Below are positions 1 to 9,750 of a stretch of 64,000 nucleotides of DNA, piece by piece. This DNA is from Durusdinium trenchii. Taxonomy: Eukaryota; Sar; Dinophyceae; Suessiales; Symbiodiniaceae. The position numbers were made by a program, and so were the translations under genes. Every line of letters begins with the position of its first letter. Within the stretch, counting starts at the first letter, position 1. The notes under the pieces were generated by a model. The model had not been told where the DNA came from. It was given only the letters and a program-made list of their open reading frames with translations, and searched no databases. Location of the stretch: positions 488,693 to 552,692 of the forward strand of contig CAXAMN010021562.1 of the NCBI GenBank assembly GCA_963970005.1. The letters run 5' to 3'.

Positions 1-51
1 ACAACAACAACAACAACAACAACAAAAACGGTGCAAAACCTATAAGAATAG

Positions 52-976
52 CTATTGGAGTCCATCAATTGGGTCTCCAGGAGCGGCCAAAAGAACAGAA
101 TTTGTATAGGCCCTTCTCCTGATGCCAAAACCATTTGTCATCCTTGAGATGTTCAGAACTGCTCTGTACGCTACTGATTTGTCCATCGCCTTGCGTTCAT
201 CCCAGTGGCATAAGTCTCTTTGACCTTCCTTCTTCAACGTACTCGACCTGCAGTTCTTCTAACAGCTGGTCCGTGTGCTGGACCTCCAACCACCTCGTGC
301 TACAAATTCGACGGGCATTCTTCGGCATTGTGGGACTGACACACTAAGAAATCTCCACTCTCCGGGGGAGCTCCCCTCTGTATCTCACTTGTTGTAATGC
401 AATACAATTTACATGCTTAATCTTTAATCTTGTTGATGCCCTCTTGACCTGTCTTGACTTCACTTGCATCTTCTTTTCGCCTCACGTCACAGGGTCGTCC
501 TTCCGGCACCACCACCAGCAGTTGCAAGGTCGTGTCCTCCTCGCGCAGCGAAGAAAGGGACTCCGTGGCGCCAAGCTCCCGAGGGCCACACAGGAGACGT
601 TGGAAGGGCGGCGCCGGTCCGCCACGCGCGTGGATGGATTGCTGGAGCTGCAGGACCTGGGTAAACGGGGCGGGAGGTCGGGACGTTCTGAGGCTCCAAG
701 ATGGGATGAATTGGAAGAGTTTCCTGGCACGACCATAAACCAAGCTTTGGAATGGTGACATGTCCAGAACATTCCGAGGCAACCCTTTGCAAAAACCCGT
801 CTCATCCCCTTGCCAGCATGTACTGTAGTGAGAGACGGGCTCCAGCCCAATGATTAATGCTGCCCAGATACCAACGAGTCTGGCGGCTCGTGAAAGGTGC
901 CAACCAGATCACCGTTGGCTTTCACCACCGAGAGTGCCAACATGGGCGTTGTCTTGTAGCCTTTTCGTTTCTCCAT
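52..976 (-). CDS. Four-exon small ubiquitin-like-fold protein
   Basis: Gene model assembled by eye. On the minus strand the exons are 976-872, 656-486, 319-225 and 142-52. The introns are 215, 166 and 82 bp, all GT-AG, and their phases (0, 0, 2) join with no stop. The product is 153 residues, from ATG at 976 to TAG at 54-52. Residues about 12-88 follow a ubiquitin-like fold: a beta hairpin (LALSVVKANGDLVGTFHE), a helix (LQLQQSIHARGG), a QRLL turn (PPFQRLLCGPREL) and a closing strand (LQLLVVVPEG). In dinoflagellates such a domain often opens ankyrin or other scaffold proteins. Here only about 60 unrecognised residues follow, first acidic then basic. There is no C-terminal Gly-Gly, so conjugation is not suggested. 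A further 5' exon cannot be excluded. The fold is inferred from pattern; the intron structure is seen. Confidence 0.6.
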
Positions 977-1243
977 GGAGGATGACTCGCTTCCGACTGC
1001 CTCCGAACTCACGAACCCATCCCGTTGGGACGAGCAAACATCGCTGCCGGTTGGATGACTTCGGGCCAAAAACACATGCAGGAGTCTCGTGTTTCCGTTG
1101 GAATTTTCCGCTCACATAAATATCATATAAATATTCCATTCTATTCCATGTATTGTTCAAATGCGCGCCTGGTTAAAACTGAACATCATCAAGAAGTCGG
1201 ACTCAGGAATCAAAGGTGTTAACACGGCATAAAATGCGCCATA

Positions 1244-1357
1244 TAACCCCCCCGATGCATCGCAATTGGGCGATATGTCCTCAGTCCCCAGGCCATTGCA
1301 TGACCTTGTCTCGCCGCACGCTCCAGCCACAGGAAAGCCGCGTGTCGGCGATCCCTC
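1244..1357 (-). CDS. Exon island resembling a Sel1-type repeat
   Basis: A GC-rich minus-strand stretch follows the acceptor-like CAGCCACTAG and is open to a GT near 1243. It reads RDRRHAAFLWLERAARQGHA and then AMAWGLRTYRP. The WLERAARQGHA core matches the Sel1/TPR-like consensus (A..WL..AA..GHA.A), a scaffold repeat. It lies upstream, on the same strand, of the ubiquitin-like gene but is not joined to it. A single repeat is weak evidence, so this could be chance coding potential. Confidence 0.3.
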
Positions 1358-2305
1358 CTAGTGGCTGACGGTGGCGCCAACGTCGGGAAATGGTTGTGCT
1401 TGGCTCACATTGCACCAATTGGGGAAGAGCAACAGCATGGAATCCCTTCCAGTCTGGGATAGCCTCTGGTTGTGAAATATGAAGCTGAGGAAAAATTGGC
1501 TGAAGTGACATCTCGTACTAGTACATGTGCGTTCTTCACTGACCGTGGGTCGCAGTGGGTATCTATTCGGTATGAAAAATGGAACACGCGGAGGGAGTCA
1601 AGAAATGTCCTCTGCCAAGCGGAGTGCACCACCTTCTATTTTTGCTGCTATTGTGTGTCTAGCTCTATATACAATATTGACTTCAACTCATATTCTATGT
1701 ATATATATACATAGTTATTCATCATTATTAATTACGCCTCTATCCATCTGGCTTACACAACACGGTCGGTCACAGGCGGTTTTCTTTTCTCACTCCTGCC
1801 AAGGGCATTGGTGTACAGGGCCATGCCTTCATTCTTGCGGAAGCTGCCAACATCAGCCAAAGGAGTTGTACCCACTGCCACATGCGAAGTACCCAATCAT
1901 TAAAAAAACGTCCATCACAGACTCGCTGAGCATGAATTCTGGAATGCCTGACACCTTTGAATCTGGTTTGCAACATCCGGCCCTGATGCTCAGTCATCCG
2001 CGCCTAAATCATGTTGCGCCACAGGGTTTCCAAGCTCGGCAGCCTCTTCCAACCACTCCTGGGGGCATCTACACAAATGGCACAGCTGAAGTGAACAGCG
2101 GGTGGCAAAACCCCTTCAAAGCACAAGGATTGAGCCAATGAAGCTTAAACATGCTCAAAAGAGCGTTGCCATGCTAGCAGTCTGCATGGCCAGTGTTACC
2201 CAATGAACCTCAAATCGTGACCAGAACTGAAAACACTGAACAAGTGCTGAGTGGCTGCGTAGGCATAGAAAATGAAAAGACCTGAACCCAACAATTTGAA
2301 TAGGT

Positions 2306-2390
2306 ACTTGTTCCTAGTAGCTTCTTGTTACTACTAGTAAGGCACCTGTTACTACTAGCGTGGCACTTGTTCCTAGTAGCTTGGCACTAG
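2306..2390. repeat. CTAGTAG short tandem array, copy 1
   Basis: Four units of 19-21 bp built on CTTGTTACTACTAGTAAGGC and ACTTGTTCCTAGTAGCTTGGC variants stand head to tail. The same motif recurs at six other places in this window. It has no coding sense. Copies 1 and 7 share the 'TTACTACTAGTAAGGCAC' subtype. Confidence 0.85.
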
Positions 2391-2464
2391 GTGCTGATAA
2401 ATATTCACCACTAATAAAGTGCACTTCATCACAACACCGAACACACTCCTCGGCTTCTTTCAGT

Positions 2465-2532
2465 TGGCCACGCTGGAGCAACATCATGCCCAAAGAGGAT
2501 TGAGCTCCTGCACAGTCTTCATTGCTGGCAGG
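2465..2532 (+). CDS. Possible short exon, unrecognised
   Basis: A pyrimidine tract ending CTTCTTTCAG precedes an open stretch reading LATLEQHHAQRGLSSCTVF, which runs to a possible GT donor at 2533. The residue mix is protein-like, but no family is recognised and no adjacent exon was found. Low support. Confidence 0.22.
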
Positions 2533-3870
2533 GTTGCGGTGGGAGCCCCCGGAGGGGACGCGGTGGACAATATGTTAAATATATATATATATACACATCC
2601 AAGCAAAGCACCTCTGTTCGGTCGAGGAAACAAAAGAACATGTGACACACAGCTGAGGTTGAGCGGTGTGTTTGGAGCGTCTCCTGCTCGTTGCCTTCTC
2701 AGGTTGGGGCCTTTAAAGTGGAATGTCTTAGCTCGTAAAGGTCGCTCAAGCAACGATCTCGGAAGCAAACGTAAAACCATGACTGCCCTGCAACCCTCTG
2801 ACCAAAATAGAAATACATATAGTTACATAGGATCATAATTAGTTTTAGCCTAAAGGAACAACAAACATTGATATTATATAGATGATATTAGATTCGATGC
2901 AATTTAGTGCTTTCCCCCCTTGTCACTTTCCTTTCACCATTCCGAAGTGCTGTAGCAGTAGCAGTTCCCCGCCTGCATCACCCCTGCCAGCTGCATGCTG
3001 CAGCCTGGATCGCAGCGAAGCCCTTCTCCCGGCCCCAGTGGATTCTGGCCACGGATGACTCCACATGACAAGCCGCGTCTACCCGGAATAAGAAATTGTA
3101 GTTGGAAGGCTTTGAATCCAACTCCATCTTGGATCACTACTAGGTTTTTCTCGAAATACACTGCACGGTCTTTTGTCGCAAACTAATTGCTCTTCCGACT
3201 GGCCGCCGAAATGGCTTGCTGCCTGACCAACTTCACCATGTCCCCAAACACACACACACACAAAATAATAAACACAATGAGGCACATGAAGGGAATCCAC
3301 GGGAATCCCTGCTACCACCTGTGGCTAAGGATGCCGTTGACATCACAAATATGGTTTCAACTGCTGTGCGGATCATGAGGAACAGGCCATTCCCATGGGA
3401 CACTGAGGCAAGCAGCTTGGTCGCCCCAGCCATTGGAGAGCTTCAGCCTGGACTTGGACAAATCCAGCCAAGCCGACGGCAACGAGTGCCAAAACAAACA
3501 CATGCCTCATGCCTCCTTCAAATTTGAACCAAGCGCAAAGAGTGACACACTTCTAAAGCCGTCTTGTTGTGCTTCCTGTTCTAAAGCAGTGTTACGGGGG
3601 AGCCCCTGACCTCCACCGTGGCAATCGGAACCTGCTTCTTGCAACATCCAGGGCCTCAAAGAGAACACACATTCATTGAGCGCCTTGCTGAAACCCAACA
3701 GTCAGGCATTTTCTGAAAACAAGAGAAACAACGATATGAACAAACACGGAACCCCTCAAAAAGGTGAAGGTAATGCGAGCACGGAACCCCTCGAACCTCC
3801 GTACCCTCCCCCCCAAAGGGTCGGACATCATCGAACAAATGGACACTCTTAGCATTTCAAAGCGGGCGAC

Positions 3871-3963
3871 CCTTCTTCCCCTCCTCCCCTTCCACGCATA
3901 CGCTCGCGTTGCCAGCCTCCTGGCCCTGCTCCCTGAGGTGCTTAGCCAGTTGGGCCATGGCAC
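3871..3963 (-). CDS. Exon island, unrecognised (30 codons)
   Basis: The minus-strand acceptor GGTTTGTCAG is followed by an open segment reading AMAQLAKHLREQGQEAGNAS and ending in an acidic-lysine run, with GT directly after GAAGG. It starts in phase 1 and ends in phase 1. The composition is typical of dinoflagellate exons (GC-rich third positions). No family is recognised. Confidence 0.35.
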
Positions 3964-4266
3964 CTGACAAACCAGCCTGGCAAACTCTTGCGGCGGAGCG
4001 TCGCTTTCGGCCTAATCTGAACACCCCTGTGAAGCATCACACCGTGAAAGCATGCCTTTTCTGTTGCTGGCCAAACATCTGGCCGCCTTCAACCGGATGG
4101 CCATCAAATGCCATCAACATGCTGCTTCCCTTCTTGTTTCCAGTTGCGACCGGAGGCTGCAGTGCGTGCTTTGCAAAAGGAAGTCAAGAAAAGCACTAGA
4201 AATACTGTGCAGGCAAACTGGGGAAAGTCAAGTTATTATGTTTTAACCTTGCTGCTGCCTGATAGT

Positions 4267-4371
4267 TTAAATCTCCGGGTGCTGAGCCTCTGCAGCCATG
4301 CGGAGCCACCGTTGGCCTTCTTCGCTGCGCCCGTTCTCGCCTGCTCGTTCGGTGCACCAACGTTCGTCCAT
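4267..4371 (-). CDS. Short terminal exon or ORF, Sel1-like
   Basis: The minus-strand frame from ATG at 4371 to TAA at 4269-4267 has 34 residues. It contains EEGQRWLRMAAEAQHPE, which fits the Sel1 helix pair (A..WL..AAE..H). Together with the island at 1244-1357 it hints at a Sel1-type gene on this strand, but no splice chain could be closed between them. Confidence 0.28.
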   Translation of the reverse strand: MDERWCTERAGENGRSEEGQRWLRMAAEAQHPEI

Positions 4372-5023
4372 GCAGCAGGAAAGTTGGGGCAGTCTGAGCA
4401 TCTCCTTGTTTACCTAGACCAAGGAATAGATCTGCATCGACCATCATAAACTCGTGACAAACTTGACGTAGCTTGATCTTGTGAACTTGAGATGCCTTTC
4501 TGGCACCTCGACATCATGAAGCAGAATAGTCTATAAGTATCAATCTATATAGACATCTATTAATAGTACTTATTGGTACTACAGCTTCGGCTAGCTATGC
4601 AGGCTGCAGGCCACAGCAGGGCAGCCACATGCTACATCAAACTCCAGCTCCAGCCTGTTCCGAGGATCTGCATGGCCACGACATTTCCATCCTCTGAGGC
4701 TCTACAAACTACAAGCTCCACAGGCCGAGTGCACATGTCGTGGGCCGTGCGAATGGCCATGCCAGAATGCTTTCAAAGAAACTCAACTTTCCAAAAAAGA
4801 AACTCGAAAGAGGTCAACAGAGTCAACACAAACATATTTCATAGAAACACTGCTCGATCAATCCACATGTCATCCCTCACATGAGACAAGGCTGCAGCCA
4901 GCTTTGTGTGGTTTGTTGAGGGAAAAACAACTCTGGTGAATGAAAAGTGAAAGAATCCTCTTCGCTTGCAACGCATTTCAGTTGTTCCCCTCTCCTCTCA
5001 TCACATCAATAATTATTCCTTGC

Positions 5024-5118
5024 GTGCCCTTCCAACCTGCGCCACGCCCAGCCTCTGCTGCGGACTGCAGGAAGGATCGCTGATGAAGTTCCACTTGCGT
5101 CACACACGGTGCTTGGTC
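5024..5118 (-). CDS. Exon island, unrecognised
   Basis: The acceptor CCGGCACCTGCAG is followed by a minus-strand frame reading DQAPCVTQVELHQRSFLQSA and then AEAGRGAGWKG. It ends at a GC-type donor (CAC then GCAAGG). GC-AG introns are known in dinoflagellates. No family is recognised, and the reverse strand is also open, so the assignment is tentative. Confidence 0.3.
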
Positions 5119-5459
5119 CTGCAGGTGCCGGCGCCTACAAACTCGTGCGTTGCGCAACACGGTCGTCACGGTTGTCCCTGCAAAAGATCCAAAGTTTCTC
5201 TTGGTGGGTGGGGCTACTTTGAAACCTTCCTTTGGATGTCCTGCAACAACTCCGTCTCAACCTGGCAATTCTTCCGGAGTCTTCTGATGTTGCATAGGGA
5301 ACACCCCCTTGAGTCAGGTCTTCATCCCGCCTGCAGCCAAAGGATCCAACTGAGCCGGCGTCCAGAGGTCACCTGCGACCCCGGGCATATGGTGCGGTTT
5401 CGATAGAAAACGCCCAGGAATCCTGACACGAAATCCCCAGAAATATGCCGATATGCCAC

Positions 5460-5590
5460 CCCACGGAAGAACTGCCAAGTGGCTTGTGCAGCCACCCCAT
5501 TCTGCAGATTCACAACAGCATACGAATGCGCAACCGTCGAGACCCGCTCGCTTCCGCCCATGGCCACACATTCATGGCCTCCACGCCATG
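5460..5590 (-). CDS. Exon island resembling an RNA-recognition (MEI2-type) segment
   Basis: The acceptor GATTTGCAG at 5591 leads into a frame containing SYAVVNLQNGVAAQATWQFF, ending at CCGTGGG followed by GTGGCA. The SYAVVNL strand followed by an AA-containing helix and FF resembles the RNP1 strand and second helix of MEI2-like RRM domains (GYAFVN..). The flanking strands of an RRM were not found nearby. The family call is an inference from one motif. Confidence 0.33.
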
Positions 5591-6086
5591 CTGCAAATCC
5601 CAGCGGTGGATCACTGCATCCCCCCCCGGCGAGGGAGACAGTGAGGGGCCTTAGGGGTGGGAAAAAAGAACAAGGTGAGCGACGGGGCGAGTCTACCCTG
5701 GGTTGGTCGAGCAAAACCTGCAAAACCTCCAAAGACTCACGCCTTGTTGCTTTTTGGGGGGAGTGTGCTGCATGCTCCTGGCCCGTTTGAATGGGTTTGA
5801 ACTTGCACATGTTCGTGTTGCGGCTGCTGTTCACTGCTTGCCATCACTGTCGCACGGATTCCCCACGGGCCTCCATGGATCTGAGACCACGTACAAACCT
5901 CAAGTGGTATGACTGAAACACTCGGTTTTTGTCCTTGCTCGATGGAAATAGAGTCCCGAGTGCCACGATTTAAACAATGACACCACCCGAGTGGAAAAAT
6001 AGTAAAGGAGAAGACCCCTACAAAAAGTCAATACTGCCAACTTCTTAAGCCACTACTAAACTAAAAGCATGTTTTTTTAGGTTCCA

Positions 6087-6196
6087 AAGCCGCCCTGGCT
6101 GTCCACCCTGGCTGTCTACCCTGGCTCTTTCTGCCTCTCATTCGGCTGTCTAGCGGACTCTCTGGCTAATTACGTTGGCATACGTTGGCTAATTAT
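6087..6196. repeat. Short tandem repeats (CCCTGGCTGTC) and TTGGC(A/T) copies
   Basis: CCCTGGCTGTC(C/T)A is repeated two to three times in a row. It is followed by two TACGTTGGC copies inside an inverted TAATTA setting (GCTAATTACGTTGG and GCTAATTATATTG). This is non-coding sequence just upstream of the copia insertion. Confidence 0.6.
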
Positions 6197-6377
6197 ATTG
6201 AAGATGGTCTTAGAGGATATCAACCTGCCTGCCTCCTACCATCTGAAGCGAACCTGTCTTCCTGGGTTTGCGTGGCCCTGGCTGGCTTCAACACACCACT
6301 TAGACTGCCAAAGCTCCTGGCTGCCCCAGCTGAGTCCTAGTGACCGAAACCCTGGTTCCTAAATGCGTTCGATTTGG

Positions 6378-6382
6378 ATACC
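6378..6382. repeat. Target site duplication, left copy (ATACC)
   Basis: ATACC directly precedes the 5' LTR and recurs directly after the 3' LTR at 11344-11348. A 5-bp duplication is the usual integration footprint of Ty1/copia elements. Confidence 0.85.
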
Positions 6383-6585
6383 TGTGAATTGTACGCCGTA
6401 CAACTTGAGTTTGAGCAGCTTTTGACCGCCAGTCGCTGCCACTTGGCTCTCCTGCACCCCGCAGTGGCCCCTTGAGACCTCACGTGCTGCGCACATGCAA
6501 AACAGGCAGACACCTTGTTTCATTTCCATCCCAACACTTCGTGCGGTCGCGATACAACACGAGTTTCCACTTCCGTGTTTTCATA
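6383..6585 (+). repeat. 5' LTR
   Basis: 203 bp, starting TGTGAATTGTACG and ending GTGTTTTCATA. The ends are TG...TA rather than TG...CA, and the boundary is fixed by the ATACC duplication. It differs from the 3' LTR at three sites: CCAGTC versus CCGGTC, CAGTGG versus CAGGGG, and CCCAAC versus CCCGAC. Element transcription should start within it, but no TATA-like box stands out. Confidence 0.95.
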
Positions 6586-6600
6586 TTGGTAGCGGAGCCT
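6586..6600 (+). promoter_or_regulatory. Primer-binding site (initiator tRNA-like)
   Basis: TTGGTAGCGGAGCCT begins immediately after the 5' LTR. TGGTAGCGGAGC differs by one base from the complement of the 3' end of animal-type initiator tRNA-Met (TGGTAGCAGAGC). That is the usual minus-strand primer of copia elements. Confidence 0.8.
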
Positions 6601-6628
6601 CCTCACAGGAGGGGGCTCCAGCACCGCG

Positions 6629-7379
6629 ATGGCTTCGTCGCCGTCCCGCCGCGGAACCTCACGCGACGCGAATGGCGGCAGCTCCTCCGCGAATGCTGGC
6701 AAGGATCTGAAGGACAACTTCGTGCCCCGCTTCGACAACACGACCACGACATATGCTGAATGGCGGAGGCGAGTGACCTTGTACGCCCGGAAGCTTGAGC
6801 TTCAAGGGCGGAAGAGCGAAATCGCCCTCAACGTCCTCTCAGTCCTTGAAGGTCCATCCTGGACCCAGTGCGAAGATTTGGATCTCCATGAGCTGGAGAA
6901 AGAATCTGGCCTCGACATCCTTCTCAAGCGCCTGGACCGCCAATGGGCGTATGACGCCAAGGTCGAAATGCCGACCCACTTCGAGCAGTTCTTCTTCAAG
7001 CTGCGGCGCAAGAAGGAACAGTCGATCCTGGAGTACACCACCGAGTTCCACCAGACCCTCAGGCAGGTCTCAAAGCACAAAGTTGATCTTCCTGAGGAGA
7101 TCACCGGCTGGATGATGAAGAGAGCCGGACTGACCAAGGAACAAGAGCAGCTCATCCAGACCAACATCGGCTCGACCCTCACGCTTCCAGCTGTCGAGCA
7201 GGCTCTCTACCTGATCCTCGGCCAAGATCATCGCCATGTACACCTTCCTGCACATCTGAGGAAGCCACAGCTCCCCGGCCGATGGAAGAGGCAGAGCCAA
7301 GTCTTCTGGGAGGAGGACTACGAGCTGGATGAGAACTATGAGAATGAAGAGACCTACTTCCATGCCATTGAGACGAGTT
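6629..7379 (+). CDS. gag: Copia Gag (capsid part), frame broken at its end
   Basis: The first ATG after the primer-binding site opens a frame starting MASSPSRRGTSRDANGGSSS. It has the helical capsid composition of dinoflagellate copia Gag: FDNTTTTYAEWRRRVTLYAR near residue 35, then HFEQFFFKLRRKKEQSILEY and TEFHQTLRQ. After about residue 250 the frame runs into basic out-of-frame residues. The natural continuation (EFQETMGEWDDPEPDDTFHY) is one frame over, so a one-base-scale indel lies near 7375-7390. The product would coat element RNA in cytoplasmic particles. Confidence 0.88.
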
Positions 7380-8680
7380 CCAGGAGACCATGGGGGAATG
7401 GGATGACCCAGAGCCCGATGACACCTTCCACTACGATGAAGCTCAGGAAGAGTTGGACTCCATGTTTGACACCCAGGAGTTCGATGACATCTACAGCACC
7501 TACGTTGATGCCAAGAACCGCCTCAACCAGCTCAGACAAAGCCGTGGCTTCTACCCCGTCGTGGCAGTGGTTGATGGTGGAAAGGGTCAAGCACCTTTGA
7601 TGGCCCAAGGTTCCGGCAAAGGCAAATCCAAGAGCCCTGGCAAGTCAAAGAGCTCTTCCAAAGGAAAAGGCTCAAAGTCTGGAAAAGGGCCCAGCGGCAA
7701 GCAGAGAGCTCGCTCAGCTATGGTATGCCTTCGTTGCGGAAAGCCTGGCCACTTCGGAGCAAACTGTTCGACGGCAGGTGCACAGTCGAGCTCACCAAAG
7801 AAGCGACCTGCAGATGATGACTCAATGGTCAACATGGTCCTCAGCATTGAAGAGTTCTATGATGCTGAGGAGGGCTACGACTATGAGAATGAGATCTTCT
7901 ATGACCCTGAAGAGGCCTACGCCCAAGGGGAAGCTTTGGTTCGTGCCGGTGGCTGGCTCACGCCAGATCCTGACGCCTGCATCCAGGACCAAGGAGCTTC
8001 TTCGTTCCTGGCTGGCAGTGAATACATCCTGCGCTACCTCAAGTGGCTGGAAATCCTCGGCTACCCCATGGACAAGTTGAACTTCAAGCAGTGTGACAAG
8101 TCCTTCCGCTTCGGTGGCGATGCTACAGGACACTCAAAGTGGATGATCGAGCTACCAACACGTCTGGCTGACGTTGGCGGCAAGATCCAAGCCTATGTGA
8201 TCTACGGTGCCACTCCCATGTTGTTTGGCCGACCCTTGCTTGAAGCCCTCCATGCCGAGATTGACTTTGGCCGCTCTCGGATGCGCATGCTTGACCAGGA
8301 GACCTGGCGGGATATCCCACGTGGCCGTCAGGGAGCAATGCTGCTTCGCCTCGCTGAAGGGGTGACACGTCCTGATGACTTCTTCCCCGAGACTTTTGAT
8401 CTTCGATGTGAAGATGACCACAACAATGGCCTCAAGCTACACGACTTCTTGGACGACCTCAACGCCCACGAACGCTTCTTCGAGATGACCACTGAAGTGC
8501 ACGCCTACTTCCAGGCATGTGAAAAGGGTGAAACGGATGAGACAACCTACATGGAGGTCGACCAGGAGAACATGACCGACCTACTACCTGGTGAAACAAG
8601 CAAAACGATTGAGCAGTTGGAAAAGACCCTCACCATGTTCGAGCACCAGCTGGCCGAACACCAGAAGACACTTCGACCTC
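7380..8680 (+). CDS. Copia nucleocapsid zinc knuckle and aspartic protease
   Basis: This frame continues Gag after the indel. An acidic tract is followed by a Ser/Gly/Lys-rich RNA-binding stretch and a zinc knuckle CLRCGKPGHFGANC (C-x2-C-x4-H-x4-C, 7726-7767). About 70 residues later comes a retropepsin-like domain: the active-site motif is DQGAS in ACIQDQGASSFL, where families usually have D(S/T)GA. A flap (FRFGGD) and the closing strand LFGRPLLE follow. The frame then passes through acidic and coiled-coil-like residues (TIEQLEKTLTMFEHQLAEHQ) and ends out of phase with the reverse transcriptase. The integrase that should lie between protease and reverse transcriptase is absent. Confidence 0.85.
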
Positions 8681-8689
8681 ACCAACAAG

Positions 8690-9290
8690 CTTCGCAGATG
8701 CAAGACTTTGCGTGGCCGAGGCCACATCTGGCAAGCAGTTGGCATGAGTGCTCCTCGCAAGAAACATGTCAAAGAGAGCGCCGACCTCAATGAGCGCCGG
8801 ATGTCATTGGAGGACCGCCTGACCTTCCTGGAGGGCAAGAAAGCAGAGCTCTCAAGCATCTTTGAAAATGGAGTTTGGGAGATCGAGACCGACCCCGCTT
8901 CTGTCGACCACAACAGAGTGATGAAAGCTCGCTTTGTTTTGAAGTGGGCAGCTGATGGCAAGGGCGGCCTCAAGGCCAAGGCCCGTTTGGTTTTGCAAGG
9001 GTTTTCTGACCCCGACTTGCTGAATGGCGCTCTGGACACTTCATCACCGACTTTGGCAAGGACCTCCCGACAAGTGTTGCTGGCTATCAGCCAAGTTTCT
9101 GGCTGGAAACGCTGGACAGCCGACGTCAGCACAGCATTCCTCCAAGGTGATCCTCAAGAACGTGTTCTTTGGGCTCGCATTCCTCGAGATGCTTGCAACA
9201 TCATCGGTGTTCCTGCTGGAACGTTGATGAGGCTGATCAAGCCCATCTACGGTCAAGCCGACGCCCCAAGGCAATGGTTCATCGGTGGCC
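8690..9290 (+). CDS. Copia reverse transcriptase, N-terminal part
   Basis: This frame reads FENGVWEIETDPASVDHNRV, then ARFVLKWAADGKGGLKAKAR and LVLQGF, typical of the start of copia reverse transcriptase. The metal-binding strand is WTADVSTAFLQGD, where the aspartate of ADVSTAFL is the first catalytic residue. It continues through MRLIKPIYGQADAPRQW. The frame then goes off at about 9290, where the rest of the enzyme (RRRLESLGYRAHPLDQCLF) is in another frame. Its upstream join to the protease frame is also out of phase. Confidence 0.88.
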
Positions 9291-9740
9291 AGAAGGCGAC
9301 TTGAAAGCCTTGGATACCGAGCTCACCCACTGGATCAGTGCCTCTTCACCTACCACGACTCCAATAAGAACCTGATCTCCATGGTGGGACTCCACGTCGA
9401 CGACCTTTTGGGCTGTGGTAAAACCGGCTCTTCTGAATACGAGCACCTCAAGTCCAAGCTGAAGGAAGCCTTCAACTTCAAGCACTGGACCGAAGAGGGA
9501 GACACACCTTTGGAGTTCTGCGGCTGCCACCTGAGCCGAGACAACACTGAGTCCAAATTGCACCAGAGCGACTACTTCAAGAAGGTCAAGCCCATGACAT
9601 GCAATGATTACGATGCCAACCGTTCCCTCAACAACAAGGAACAAAGTTGCCTCAGAGCCCTTCTCGGAGCACTTCAATGGCCTGCCACTCAGACCTCACC
9701 TCATTTGAGTGCTTCGGTATCTTTGTTGTGCGGCGAAGTC
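9291..9740 (+). CDS. Copia reverse transcriptase, C-terminal part with the VDD box
   Basis: This frame reads RRLESLGYRAHPLDQCLFTY and then MVGLHVDDLLGCG. HVDD at 9393-9404 is the catalytic (Y/F)xDD box. Thumb and connection residues follow (PLEFCGCHLSRDNTESKLHQ). After SVSLLCGEVT the frame is lost at about 9740, apparently by a short deletion, because the usual residues between GEVT and ANKLLRFAK are missing. Confidence 0.88.
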
Positions 9741-9750
9741 ACAGCCTTAA

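Noticed and set aside
1..25. (ACA)n at the window start as a telomere
   Set aside because: A trinucleotide microsatellite; it does not match plant- or algal-type telomere repeats.
1527..2141. 204-codon plus-strand frame
   Set aside because: It crosses an AT microsatellite and has no consistent codon or residue pattern; no domain is recognisable.
8700..8790. Possible integrase remnant between protease and reverse transcriptase
   Set aside because: No HHCC or DDE residues in any frame; the text is the RT leader.
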